Counted from the stretch's first letter, positions 25,189 to 33,172 are shown. The stretch: 64,000 bases of DNA from Streptomyces sp. ISL-1 (GCF_018614585.1 NZ_JAGGOI010000022.1:1-64000), one strand, 5' to 3'. Notes: generated by a model not told the origin, from the sequence alone. Program-made: numbers and translations.

Positions 25189-26181
25189 ATGCCGGACGAC
25201 ATCTCCCACAGCTCGGGGCAGAACTGGACCCAGCAGTCCCATGTCTCGCAGCACACGTCCTCGCACGCCACCCCGCTCAGCTCCGACCACACCACGGGTG
25301 TCCCCCTGGCCTCCGCGCCGCCCGTGACCACCGGCGAATTCCCCGCTCTGCCGGGACCGGCCACGATGCCGGCCGCCCCACCTCTGCGGGTTGTCGTCGT
25401 CGACGACAACCCGGTCGTACGCGCCGGGCTGACCGTTCTGCTGCAGGGCCGCGACGACCTGGAAGTCGTCGCGGAGGCGGCCGACGGCCGCCAGGCCTAT
25501 GACGTGACCGTCCAACACCGCCCGGACGTGGTTCTGCTGGACGTTCGCATGCCGGGCGTGGACGGCATCTCGGCGCTGCCGCACCTGGTGCCGCTGGCGC
25601 CGGTGCTGATGATGACTTACAGCAGGGAGAGCGAGATCGTGCACGAGGCCCTGCGCCTGGGCGCGACCGGTTATCTCGTACACGGTGAATTCACCGCCGA
25701 CCAACTCGTCGCCGCGGTACGGGACATCAAGATGGGCCGCGTCCACTTCACCCACTCCGCCTCCAGCGCGCTGCTGGCGACGGTGCGGGGTGAGGGCGCG
25801 GGCGACGGAGGCGGTCAACCGCTGCCCGAGGGGCTGGGCACGGCGTTCACCGGACCTGGACACCGGCCCACGTCGTCGGAGCAATTTGCTCAAGCGTCTT
25901 CGCTTACGCAATCAAATGTGGCACATTCATCTCGGAGCCCCGATGTAGTCGACGGACTCCGCGGAGTGATCACGGAGCTGAGTCAGCGGGAGGTGGAGGT
26001 GATGGAGCTGATTGCGTCAGGCATGACCAACCAGCAGATCGCCGCGTCCTGCTTCATCAGTCAGAAGACCGTCAAGAACCACATCAACCGCATCTTCGCC
26101 AAGTTGAGCGCGGGCAGCCGTGGCGAGGCCATCGCCATCTGGCACAGCATGGCGCGAGGGGGGTCCCAGCGGCATGGCTGA
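25189..26181 (+). CDS. LuxR/NarL-type response regulator
   Basis: A 330-residue regulator, long for its class (usually about 215). An extra N-terminal tail of about 65 Ser/Thr/Pro-rich residues precedes the receiver domain (about 66-180; DDN acid pocket, phosphoacceptor Asp118 in VLLDVRMPGVDG). A disordered linker (about 195-258) leads to the LuxR helix-turn-helix (about 262-325; LSQREVEVMELIASGMTNQQIA, SQKTVKNHINRIF). GAGAGGAGG is the ribosome binding site. It pairs with the upstream histidine kinase and is the best candidate to bind the palindromes found upstream of the pilin and toxin genes; that link is inferred from position. Confidence 0.92.
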   Translation: MPDDISHSSGQNWTQQSHVSQHTSSHATPLSSDHTTGVPLASAPPVTTGEFPALPGPATMPAAPPLRVVVVDDNPVVRAGLTVLLQGRDDLEVVAEAADGRQAYDVTVQHRPDVVLLDVRMPGVDGISALPHLVPLAPVLMMTYSRESEIVHEALRLGATGYLVHGEFTADQLVAAVRDIKMGRVHFTHSASSALLATVRGEGAGDGGGQPLPEGLGTAFTGPGHRPTSSEQFAQASSLTQSNVAHSSRSPDVVDGLRGVITELSQREVEVMELIASGMTNQQIAASCFISQKTVKNHINRIFAKLSAGSRGEAIAIWHSMARGGSQRHG

Positions 26182-26206
26182 GCGTGTGCGGAACCCCCGC
26201 TCATAC

Positions 26207-26261
26207 GGGGCCCGCGGGGCCCAACCGGTGAATTGGGCCCCGGGTTGGGCCCTGAGGCCCA
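26207..26261 (+). promoter_or_regulatory. Pilin promoter with clustered TTGGGCCC palindromes
   Basis: A full element TTGGGCCC-TG-AGGCCCA occupies 26245-26261, with a further TTGGGCCC at 26233-26240 and a GGGGCCC-GC-GGGGCCCA version at 26207-26223. A -10-like TACGTT lies at 26285-26290, 23 nt after the proximal copy, giving a leader of about 100 nt before the pilin ATG. Confidence 0.7.
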
Positions 26262-26399
26262 TGCCCTGGGATGCGACCCCGACGTACGTTGCTCCCGTCG
26301 GAAGCGAGACCGGCCAGGAGGAAGCCGGAAGCGTGGACGGCATCGAGGAGTCGTACGTATCGGCCGGTTTACGGCCGGCCGAAACCGGAGGGGAACGTC

Positions 26400-26669
26400 A
26401 TGAGGGACATCGGTCTGAAGGCGGCGACACGGGCCAGGGTTCATGTGACCGACTGGAGGGACTCGGTCCTCGACGGCATCAAGTGCCGCAAGGACAAGGG
26501 GCAGGGGGCGATCGAGTATGTGGGCATCACCATCCTGGTGGTGGCCATCGTCGCCCTGCTGCTGCAGACCAATCTCGGCGGCGAGATCGCAGGCAAGTTC
26601 TCGGAGAAGATCCGTTCGGTCCTCAACGGCGGGGGTGGGGGCGGCGGCGGAGGTGGCGGCGGCCAGTAG
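26400..26669 (+). CDS. Flp-type major pilin with polyglycine tail
   Basis: An 89-residue prepilin, very likely the main subunit of the pilus. A basic leader (1-33) ends at KDKG34; the Flp processing motif QGAIEY follows (Glu39 at +5, Tyr40 at +6), then a hydrophobic helix (VGITILVVAIVALLLQ). The mature protein ends with twelve consecutive glycines (77-88) and a final glutamine, which is unusual. ATG 26400 follows GGAGGGG. It lies after the two-component genes, behind its own palindrome-bearing promoter. The prepilin peptidase at 34609-35472 is the only candidate processing enzyme in the window. Confidence 0.9.
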   Translation: MRDIGLKAATRARVHVTDWRDSVLDGIKCRKDKGQGAIEYVGITILVVAIVALLLQTNLGGEIAGKFSEKIRSVLNGGGGGGGGGGGGQ

Positions 26670-26677
26670 GTCCGCCG

Positions 26678-27301
26678 GTTGAGTCAGACGCAGGGCAGGC
26701 CACACCGCTGTACATCACAGCGGTGGTTGGCCTGCTCTTCTTTGCGCTCGTGTACTTTGCGTTCGGTCAGGCCGACATCACCCGCAACGGCACGCAGACA
26801 GCCGCGGACGCGGCAGCCCTGGCAGCCGCACAGGATTCCCGGGACCAGCTGAAGCTGGAGGACTTCCTGGACGACCTCGGGAACCTCTTCGACGGGAAGC
26901 CGGCCGAGACTGCCGACGGCTGTGCGGAGGCCGCCCGCTTCGCCGCCAGGAACGACGCCGACAACCTCCACTGTGACGCGCTGACGGACGGACGGTGGGG
27001 CTTCACGGTGGAGTCCCGGTCCAGCAGGCCGATGGGCGACAGCATCATCGACGGTACGGAGAACGAGCACGCGAAAGCCACAGCCACGGCTGTGGTGGAG
27101 CCACGCTGCAGCTTCGCGCCCGATGAGTCGGCGGCGCCCTCGGAGGGCGGGGACGATCGGGAATCCGCCAATGCCAATCACAGAACGCCGTCCCCGGGCA
27201 AGCTCGTCTGCGACACCAAAGACTGGATCATCGATCCGGAAAAACCGGATCTGCTTCCCGATATGGCGGACCTCTTCACCGTCCGACTGGCCGAGGACTG
27301 A
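26678..27301 (+). CDS. TadG-like pilus-associated membrane protein (5' end uncertain)
   Basis: About 207 residues. The N-terminal DAGQATPLYITAVVGLLFFALVYFAFGQAD is the membrane anchor typical of TadG/putative-Flp-pilus-assembly proteins, followed by TQTAADAAALAAAQD, a soluble part with Cys-containing CAEAARFAARNDADNLHC, and a tail ending FTVRLAED. In this frame there is no ATG, GTG or TTG between about 26480 and the anchor. The listed start is GTT 26678, only the nearest position before the conserved part. Options are a rare start codon, a frameshift from the pilin glycine tract, or a sequence error. Confidence 0.7.
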   Translation, partial: VESDAGQATPLYITAVVGLLFFALVYFAFGQADITRNGTQTAADAAALAAAQDSRDQLKLEDFLDDLGNLFDGKPAETADGCAEAARFAARNDADNLHCDALTDGRWGFTVESRSSRPMGDSIIDGTENEHAKATATAVVEPRCSFAPDESAAPSEGGDDRESANANHRTPSPGKLVCDTKDWIIDPEKPDLLPDMADLFTVRLAED

Positions 27302-27330
27302 CCTCGAACGAGCGTTAAGGAACAGGATTG

Positions 27331-27921
27331 ATGACGATGCGACACGTGAGGACCATGCGCCGGGCCGGGGCGGCAGCCTTGCTGTCGGCGGCCCTGACCT
27401 TTTCGCTGGCCGCCTGTGGCGGGGACGGCGGCGGTTCGGAATCCAAGGAGCCGGCCTCGACGGCGCCCCAGCAGAGCAAGGGAGGCGACAAGGGGACCAC
27501 TTCCCCAGACTCCGTGCCCAGGGAGCCGATCGCGACGGTGAAGGGCGACGGCGGGCTGGAACTGTCCGTATTCGCGGCGAAGCGTGATGACGGCGGCTTC
27601 CTCACCGTGGACGGTGAGTTCAAGAACACCGGCTCCGCGGGGTTCTCCGTTCCCGTCAGCTGGTACGGGCTGGAGCAGGATGTGGCTGCCACAGGCCACT
27701 CGTTCGCGGGAATGACGCTCGTGGATTCCCAGGGCAGGAAGCGCTACTACGTGCTGCGCGATACCGACAATCGCCCGCTGACGACATACGCGTACGACGG
27801 GTACATCAAACCCGGCCAGAGCCTCACCTTCTTTGCCCAGTTCCCGGCGCCCCCGCAGACGACCACCAAGCTCGGCCTCCAGTTCCCGGGGTTCCCCAGC
27901 GCGTCGATCGAGCTCTCCTGA
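27331..27921 (+). CDS. Lipoprotein of the tad region
   Basis: A 196-residue predicted lipoprotein: signal peptide with lipobox LAAC near residue 29, then a Gly/Ser/Lys-rich linker (about 30-60) and a beta-rich domain (about 62-196) with TVDGEFKNTGSAGFSVPVSW and YIKPGQSLTFFAQFPAP, resembling DUF4352-type immunoglobulin-like lipoprotein domains. I chose ATG 27331; TTG 27328 and ATG 27337 are alternatives. Its stop overlaps the start of the OmpA-domain gene (TGATG), so the two are coupled. Confidence 0.75.
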   Translation: MTMRHVRTMRRAGAAALLSAALTFSLAACGGDGGGSESKEPASTAPQQSKGGDKGTTSPDSVPREPIATVKGDGGLELSVFAAKRDDGGFLTVDGEFKNTGSAGFSVPVSWYGLEQDVAATGHSFAGMTLVDSQGRKRYYVLRDTDNRPLTTYAYDGYIKPGQSLTFFAQFPAPPQTTTKLGLQFPGFPSASIELS

Positions 27922-28559
27922 TGAGCGCCGCAACCACCCGCACCGGGTGCGTCTACGCGCGCACGACCGTGACCGTCCTCGCCGGCGCCCTCTTGTTCGG
28001 TCTCCTGGGCGCCGCCGATGCCCTCGCCGATGAGGATCCGTATCCCACACCCTCGGCGGCGGCCCCCGTCAAGATCGACCCCGAGGACTCCGACCTCAAG
28101 CTCCCCGAAGGTGCGAACCTCGCCGAGCCCAAGGTCCTCGACATCAAGTCGGTCGTCGAGGAGATCGGCGGCGAGGAACGCCGCGAGGAGACCAACTCCG
28201 ACATCAAGTTCGCGCTCCAGGCCGAGGTGCTCTTCGGCAAGGACAGTGCGAAGCTCTCCAGCGCGGCCAATGCCCGTATCGCCGCCATCGCCGCGGAGAT
28301 CAAGAACCAGGACGCCAAAAAGGTCCGCGTCTTCGGCTTCACCGACGACCTGGGTACCTCCGAGCACGGAGACGTGCTGTCCAAGCAGCGCGCGGACGCG
28401 GTGCACGGGGTGCTGTCGCAGCAGTTGAGCGCCCTGGGCGTCACATACGAGATCCGTGGATACGGCGAGCAGTACCCCATCGCGAACAACGCGACCGAAG
28501 AAGGACGCAAGAAGAACCGCCGCGTCGAGGTCTCCTTCCCCAGGGGCGCGGGCAACTGA
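27921..28559 (+). CDS. OmpA-domain cell-wall-binding protein
   Basis: A 212-residue protein with an N-terminal signal or anchor (about 14-38), a charged linker, and a C-terminal OmpA-like peptidoglycan-binding domain (about 95-210): QAEVLFGKDSAKLS, VRVFGFTDDLGTSEHGDVLSKQRADAV and KNRRVEVSF. The Asp in FTDD and Arg in KNRR match the diaminopimelate-binding residues of the family. In a Gram-positive it could hold the pilus or its accessory proteins to the wall. It overlaps the lipoprotein stop by 1 nt and is followed by a perfect hairpin at 28589-28620. Confidence 0.88.
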   Translation: MSAATTRTGCVYARTTVTVLAGALLFGLLGAADALADEDPYPTPSAAAPVKIDPEDSDLKLPEGANLAEPKVLDIKSVVEEIGGEERREETNSDIKFALQAEVLFGKDSAKLSSAANARIAAIAAEIKNQDAKKVRVFGFTDDLGTSEHGDVLSKQRADAVHGVLSQQLSALGVTYEIRGYGEQYPIANNATEEGRKKNRRVEVSFPRGAGN

Positions 28560-28588
28560 ACGCGGACGCGAAGTGCTGAATCTCGGGG

Positions 28589-28620
28589 GAGCCGGTCCGC
28601 AGCGTGCCGCGGACCGGCTC
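28589..28620 (+). terminator. Terminator after the OmpA-domain gene
   Basis: A perfect 12-bp stem (28589-28600 with 28609-28620) with an 8-nt loop marks the end of the pilin-TadG-lipoprotein-OmpA unit. Confidence 0.85.
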
Positions 28621-28663
28621 TCGCCTTTGTCGAGGGACTGGTGCGGTGCGGAGGAGCGGAGCA

Positions 28664-29983
28664 ATGACGAGAGGCAGAGCCGTTGCGCTCAGCACGCTGG
28701 CCCTGTGTGGGCTCGTGCTGGGTGTGCATCCGGTGGCGGCCGTGACCACCGCGGGTTCCGACGCAGTCGCCCCCTACCGGACGGCCCCGGGCGCCGAGCC
28801 GGTGCGCGGCTCCGCGACCAGCGCCGACGGCCCTTCGCTCAAGCCGGGCACGTACACCGACACCATCTCCGCGGGCGAGAGGAAGCACTACCAGGTCGTG
28901 CTGGACGACACGTCCAATGCCTTCGTCTCGACGGTTCTCGCCCCACCGCCGGGGACCGAGGTCGGAGTGCTCAGCGGAATCCGCGTCTCCTTGGCAAGCC
29001 CGAAGGGCGAACGGTGCAGCAACAGCAGCGACGTCACATTCAAGGGCACGACCGCCCGCCCGATCGCCGGTTACGCCACTCGTCGTATTGAGGCCAACAG
29101 GACCTGTCAGGAAGCCGGCAGCTACCTCTACGCCGTGGAATGGATCGGCTCGGACACCGGTCCGGGCTCCGCCGGCTGGCCCATCGAGCTGAAGTTCATG
29201 TCGGAGCCGGGCCTGAAGGCGGACGCGCAGGCACCGTCGGCCCCGGTCACCTGGAGCTCGCAGGCTCCGACCGCGCGGACGGGTACGGCAAAGCGCCTGA
29301 CGGGCGGCACCGGGTTCAATGACGCGCCTGCGGTCGGCGAAGGCGTATGGCGGGACGAACTGAGCCCGGGCGAGAGCCGCTTCTACAAGGTGCCGGTCGA
29401 CTGGGGCCAGCAGCTCTTCCTCGACGCCGAGCTGGCGAACTCCCCGACCGCGCAGGCGTCCGCGGTCGTCGACGGCCTGCAGATGGCCTTGTACAACACC
29501 GCGCGCGGGCTGGTCGACGGAGCCGGCACGAGCTACCTCGGCAAGCAGGCGGCGGTGTCACTGGGCACGGCGCCGGTCGCCTTCTCGCACCGGTACCGGC
29601 CCCAGGTGGACGCCATCAGCGCGATGCGCTTCTCCGGCTGGTACTACGTGCGGGTCACCCTGGACCAACGGATCGGCGGCACCCTCCCCATGGTCCTGCG
29701 TGTGGGCGTCGAGGGGGATCGACAGACGGGCCCGGCATACGACGGGGACGCGACGGCTGCAGGCTTCGGGATCACGGAAGAGGGCCGGGAGGCGGCTGAA
29801 GAAGGCCTCGTCGAGAACGGCGGCGCTCAGAACGCCACGCTGAGAGCCGTCGGCATCACGGGGATCAGCCTGGGGACGGTGCTGCTGCTCGGGCTCGCCG
29901 CGTGGACGGCCATCTTGCGTGGCGGCGGAACCGGGCGCCGCCGAAAGGCGGCGGAGACGGTCCCTCTGCCCTGGGAACCGTGA
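28664..29983 (+). CDS. Large type-I membrane protein, extracellular beta-rich
   Basis: A 439-residue protein with a signal peptide (about 1-27), a long extracellular part (about 28-400) and a single C-terminal helix (TGISLGTVLLLGLAAWTAIL) with a short basic tail. The extracellular part contains two similar modules starting GTYTDTISAGERKHYQVVLD and GVWRDELSPGESRFYKVPVD, each with the SPGESxFYxV pattern of secreted pre-peptidase-type beta domains. Two cysteines occur (ERCSN, RTCQ). ATG 28664 follows GGAGG. It follows the pilus genes; a surface or adhesin role is possible but unproven. Confidence 0.7.
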   Translation: MTRGRAVALSTLALCGLVLGVHPVAAVTTAGSDAVAPYRTAPGAEPVRGSATSADGPSLKPGTYTDTISAGERKHYQVVLDDTSNAFVSTVLAPPPGTEVGVLSGIRVSLASPKGERCSNSSDVTFKGTTARPIAGYATRRIEANRTCQEAGSYLYAVEWIGSDTGPGSAGWPIELKFMSEPGLKADAQAPSAPVTWSSQAPTARTGTAKRLTGGTGFNDAPAVGEGVWRDELSPGESRFYKVPVDWGQQLFLDAELANSPTAQASAVVDGLQMALYNTARGLVDGAGTSYLGKQAAVSLGTAPVAFSHRYRPQVDAISAMRFSGWYYVRVTLDQRIGGTLPMVLRVGVEGDRQTGPAYDGDATAAGFGITEEGREAAEEGLVENGGAQNATLRAVGITGISLGTVLLLGLAAWTAILRGGGTGRRRKAAETVPLPWEP

Positions 29984-30002
29984 ACCGGCCGCGGCCGTAG
30001 TC

Positions 30003-30069
30003 CGTACGGCAATCCATACGGCAATCCATACGGCAACCCATGCGGCAATCCGTACTGGCAATCCGTACG
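30003..30069. repeat. 12-bp tandem repeat GGCAATCCATAC
   Basis: About five imperfect copies of a 12-bp unit (GGCAATCCATAC, GGCAATCCGTAC) fill the space before the pilin-toxin promoter. It is likely non-coding; the reverse strand would give a YGLP repeat but no plausible gene. Confidence 0.75.
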
Positions 30070-30106
30070 ACAACAAGCCGGGTCCCACGCGGAGTTGAGC
30101 CCTTCT

Positions 30107-30151
30107 TTGGGCCCGGGGGCCCACGACCTCCCGCCCGTGGCGCATTAGCGT
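30107..30151 (+). promoter_or_regulatory. Pilin-toxin promoter: 17-bp palindrome plus -10
   Basis: TTGGGCCC-GG-GGGCCCA lies at 30107-30123; TAGCGT at 30146-30151 follows after 22 nt. The ATG of the toxin is 7 nt after the -10, so the mRNA is probably leaderless. Confidence 0.7.
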
Positions 30152-30158
30152 CGCATCC

Positions 30159-31760
30159 ATGTCGCCACAGGGGGTTGTGCGTCGGATTCGCCGTCAGGTG
30201 CGTAGGGCTCTGCCACGCACACACGCGCGGCTGCTGGGCCTGCGAAAGAGGAGGCCGGGCCAGTCGGGCCAGTCGGCGATCGAGTACGTGGGTCTGGTCG
30301 CGGTGGTCGTGGCGATCGTCGGAGCCCTGCTGGCAACGGGCCTCGGGCCGGCCATCGCCGAGGAGTTCAGCACGCAGGTGTGCAAGATCACCGGCGGCGA
30401 GAACTGTGGCGGCGGTGGCGACCCCGAGGCCCAGGACGAGCGCGGCCCCGGCAGCCAGGGGGACGGCCGCCCCGCCTCCGACGACGACGGTCCCGGCGAC
30501 GGCCACAAGACGCCGACGCAGCTCGACTACGAGAAGGCCCTGAAGGAGCTTCAGGACGCCCAGGCCGCCGAGAAGTCCGATCAGGACAAGGCCATCGAGG
30601 CCGCCAAGGAGCTCGCGAAGATCCTCGCCGAGGAGCTCGGCATCACCGACGCCCTCGACTGCATCACCAAGGGCGACATGGGCGCCTGCACCGAGACGCT
30701 CGTCAATGTGCTCCTCAGCCTCATCGGCGGCGCGGTCGGGAAGCTCACCGCCAAGTACGGCGCGCCGTGGAAGTGGAAGAAAGCCGTGGAGCTCGTCAGA
30801 AAGCTCAAGAAGCACGGCGGGGATCTGTACGACGGGCTGAAAGGGCTCATCAAGAACCGCAAGCGGGTCGCGGACGCGGAGAAGAAGCTTGCCGACGCGA
30901 AAAGGAGACTCGACGCGGACAAGAAGAAACCCAAGGACGGCGAGAAGAAGCCGGACGACAAACCGGCCGCCTGCCGCCGGCACAGCTTCCCTCCTGGTAC
31001 CCCGGTGCTGCTTGCCGACGGGCGCCGGATTCCCATCGAGAAGGTGCGGATCGGCGACCGGGTCAAAGCCACGGATCCGTACAGCGGGAAGACCGGGACG
31101 CGGCGGGTGACGAACGCCATCACCACGCACGACGACAAGGACTTCACCCGGCTCACGGTGCGTACGAATTCCGGTACGGCCATTGTCGAGGCGACCGACA
31201 CCCACCCCTTCTGGCTGACCGGGCAGGGGCGCTGGGCCGACGCCGGCGAGATCGCAGCCGGTGACAGGCTGCGCGCGCTCGACGGGACCGGGCTGAAAGT
31301 GCTCACCGCGCGACACTTCACGGGGCGTCAGACGACCCACGACCTCACCGTGGCGCGGACGCACACCTATTACGTGCTGGCCGGGCGGACTCCCGTACTG
31401 GTGCACAACGAGGACCCGGCCGGATGCGGTCCGCTCGACGGTGAGCGTGAGTACGATGTGTACGATCCGAAGACCGGAAACAGGATTACCGATATCGACC
31501 ACATCGACGGCGGAGTCCTGTGGGAAGAGAAGAGCGCGCTGTTCGGCGATGAGACGTGGCTGACCAAGCAGGTGGACGGAAAGCTTGCGAAGTATCTTCA
31601 GGCCCGTAAGGAGATGAAGGGGTACGAACAGGCCCCCATCGGTTTCCGTTTCACGAACGCCAATGTCGATCCGCGTTTCCGTGCCGCACTCGAACAGCGT
31701 ATTGAGAAGCTCAGGGACGAGAATCCCGGGCTGGACATCAGGCTGGAGTTCACGGGATGA
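30159..31760 (+). CDS. Pilin-headed polymorphic toxin with Hint domain
   Basis: A 533-residue modular protein. Residues 1-75 mimic a Flp prepilin: basic leader, processing motif G37-QSAIEY (Glu at +5, Tyr at +6) and a hydrophobic helix, nearly as in the pilin gene at 26400. Residues about 80-270 are charged and coiled-coil-like. A Hint (intein-like autoprocessing) domain covers about 272-418, from HSFPPGTPVLLADG through TDTHPFW to YYVLAGRTPVLVHN. The last 115 residues form a toxin-like tip with DIDHIDGG...WEEK, which could be a PD-(D/E)xK nuclease site (Asp447/Asp450, Glu456, Lys458). A small, likely immunity gene follows after 13 nt. No ribosome binding site; probably leaderless. Confidence 0.8.
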   Translation: MSPQGVVRRIRRQVRRALPRTHARLLGLRKRRPGQSGQSAIEYVGLVAVVVAIVGALLATGLGPAIAEEFSTQVCKITGGENCGGGGDPEAQDERGPGSQGDGRPASDDDGPGDGHKTPTQLDYEKALKELQDAQAAEKSDQDKAIEAAKELAKILAEELGITDALDCITKGDMGACTETLVNVLLSLIGGAVGKLTAKYGAPWKWKKAVELVRKLKKHGGDLYDGLKGLIKNRKRVADAEKKLADAKRRLDADKKKPKDGEKKPDDKPAACRRHSFPPGTPVLLADGRRIPIEKVRIGDRVKATDPYSGKTGTRRVTNAITTHDDKDFTRLTVRTNSGTAIVEATDTHPFWLTGQGRWADAGEIAAGDRLRALDGTGLKVLTARHFTGRQTTHDLTVARTHTYYVLAGRTPVLVHNEDPAGCGPLDGEREYDVYDPKTGNRITDIDHIDGGVLWEEKSALFGDETWLTKQVDGKLAKYLQARKEMKGYEQAPIGFRFTNANVDPRFRAALEQRIEKLRDENPGLDIRLEFTG

Positions 31761-31773
31761 GTTGCTACAGGCT

Positions 31774-32127
31774 ATGAGCTACTACTTCGAAGTCTCCGGT
31801 GAAACCGTCTGGGATCCGGCCCTGCGCATCGCGAAGTGGTACATCGCCCTCGCCGGGACCACGGCGGAGCTGATGCGGCTGCGGACCGGTCTCACACCGT
31901 CCGAGCAGGACACCTGCGAGATCGACCCGAAGCTGTTCAGGGGGTTCGTGGAGGGGCTGTACGAGGTCTACTTCTCGACCCGTCACCCGGTGCAACACGG
32001 CCTGATCAAGGGGGTGTTGCTCCCCTCTCTGGTTGTGCTGGAGCGTACGGGTACGGTCATCCACCCGAAGTCCGAGAGGGAAAAGCCCCTGTGGGAGGAG
32101 AAGCAGACACTTGCACGGTCGATGTAG
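31774..32127 (+). CDS. Probable immunity protein (DUF6086-like)
   Basis: A 117-residue cytoplasmic protein starting MSYYFEVSGETVWDPALRIA. It resembles from memory the streptomycete DUF6086 family, with the EIDPKLFRGFVEGLYEVYF and HPVQHGLIKGVLLPSLVVLER segments. It begins 13 nt after the toxin stop on the same strand, the normal place for an immunity gene in polymorphic toxin systems. No signal peptide, which fits neutralising a toxin that acts inside cells. The immunity role is inferred from position and size. Confidence 0.7.
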   Translation: MSYYFEVSGETVWDPALRIAKWYIALAGTTAELMRLRTGLTPSEQDTCEIDPKLFRGFVEGLYEVYFSTRHPVQHGLIKGVLLPSLVVLERTGTVIHPKSEREKPLWEEKQTLARSM

Positions 32128-32140
32128 CAGGCGAGTACGG

Positions 32141-33172
32141 GTGCCCTTCGGGGAGCGGCTGCGGGACGAGTTGGGCGCGCCGCGAAAGGCCCGGCTGATC
32201 GACAGCAGCCCGCGTTCGGCGGTGTGGCGGGTGGAGCTGGCGGACGGTAGGCCCGCCGTGGTCAAGCAGCTTGCCGCGGAAGCGGAGGCGGAGGCGACGC
32301 AGCGGTACGGGCGGGAGGTGGCCGCGCTGCGGATGGCCTCGCGGGTGCGGCCGGCCGTAGTGCCGCGGGTGCTCGGGGTGGACGCTGACGAGCGCGTACT
32401 GGTGCTGGAGTACGTCGAGCACGGGCGGCCGCGTGAGGGGTGGGAGACCGAGTACGCGACGGCACTGGCCCGGTTGCACGCGGCCGGTGAGGATGGGGCG
32501 GAGCTGCCGCGCTGGACGGGGCCGGATGCGGGCGACGTCGGCTCCTTCGTGGCGTTCGCGAGAGCTCTCGGTGTCCACGACACGGCCGGAGCCGAGGACG
32601 AGCTGGGCGAACTCACCCTGCGGCTGGGCAAGGTGAGCGGACGGCAGGCCCTGCTGCACGGCGATCCCTGCCCCGGCAACGATCTGCACACCGCCGACGG
32701 AATCCGCTTCATCGACTTCGAGCAGGCAAGCCTCGGCAACGGGCTCATCGAGCTCGCTTATCTCCGCATCGGCTTCCCGACCTGCTGGTGCGTGACCGCC
32801 GCGCCGGAACCCCTGCTGGCCGAGGCCGAAGCGGCGTACCGCACCGCGTGGCGGGAGGCGACCGGCACGGACGTCGAGGGCGATCTCGCCGACGCCTGCG
32901 CGGGGTGGCTGATCCGGGGCGAGACGCTGGTCCAGCGGGCGCACCGGGGGACCGTCGACCAGTTGGCCCGGGTTCTGGGCGAGGACTGGGAGTGGGGGAC
33001 GGTGAGCGCTCGGGAGCGGTTGGCCCACCGGCTGGGGGTCGTCGCGCGGATGACCGAGGGCAGTGACGTACTGGGCGGGCTGAGCCGGCTGAGTACGGAT
33101 GCACGGCGGCGCATGCTCGACCGCTGGCCCGCGCTCGGGACGGTGCCGCGCAGCCGGCCACAGGGGTCGTGA
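32141..33172 (+). CDS. APH-type phosphotransferase (kinase fold)
   Basis: A 343-residue protein with the aminoglycoside/choline phosphotransferase fold. The N-lobe lysine lies in GRPAVVKQLAAEAEAEA, the catalytic loop is LLHGDPCPGNDL (around 172) and the metal-binding IRFIDFEQASLGN follows. C-terminal residues 250-343 are helical. Such proteins phosphorylate small hydroxyl compounds; the substrate is not evident, and resistance to aminoglycosides should not be assumed. GTG 32141 is the likely start, 13 nt after the immunity gene, so it may be part of the same transcript. Confidence 0.8.
   Translation: MPFGERLRDELGAPRKARLIDSSPRSAVWRVELADGRPAVVKQLAAEAEAEATQRYGREVAALRMASRVRPAVVPRVLGVDADERVLVLEYVEHGRPREGWETEYATALARLHAAGEDGAELPRWTGPDAGDVGSFVAFARALGVHDTAGAEDELGELTLRLGKVSGRQALLHGDPCPGNDLHTADGIRFIDFEQASLGNGLIELAYLRIGFPTCWCVTAAPEPLLAEAEAAYRTAWREATGTDVEGDLADACAGWLIRGETLVQRAHRGTVDQLARVLGEDWEWGTVSARERLAHRLGVVARMTEGSDVLGGLSRLSTDARRRMLDRWPALGTVPRSRPQGS

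Noticed and set aside
29827..30048. Minus-strand frame with a GLPYGLPYGLPYGL repeat as a small repeat protein
   Set aside because: It is produced by the 12-bp DNA repeat, has no ribosome binding site and runs against the coding bias of the adjacent plus-strand gene.
30001..30069. CRISPR array
   Set aside because: The repeat is short and has no unique spacers; no cas genes are present.
32141..33172. Aminoglycoside resistance gene
   Set aside because: The fold is APH-like but the family is broad and nothing in the sequence or context shows antibiotic substrates.
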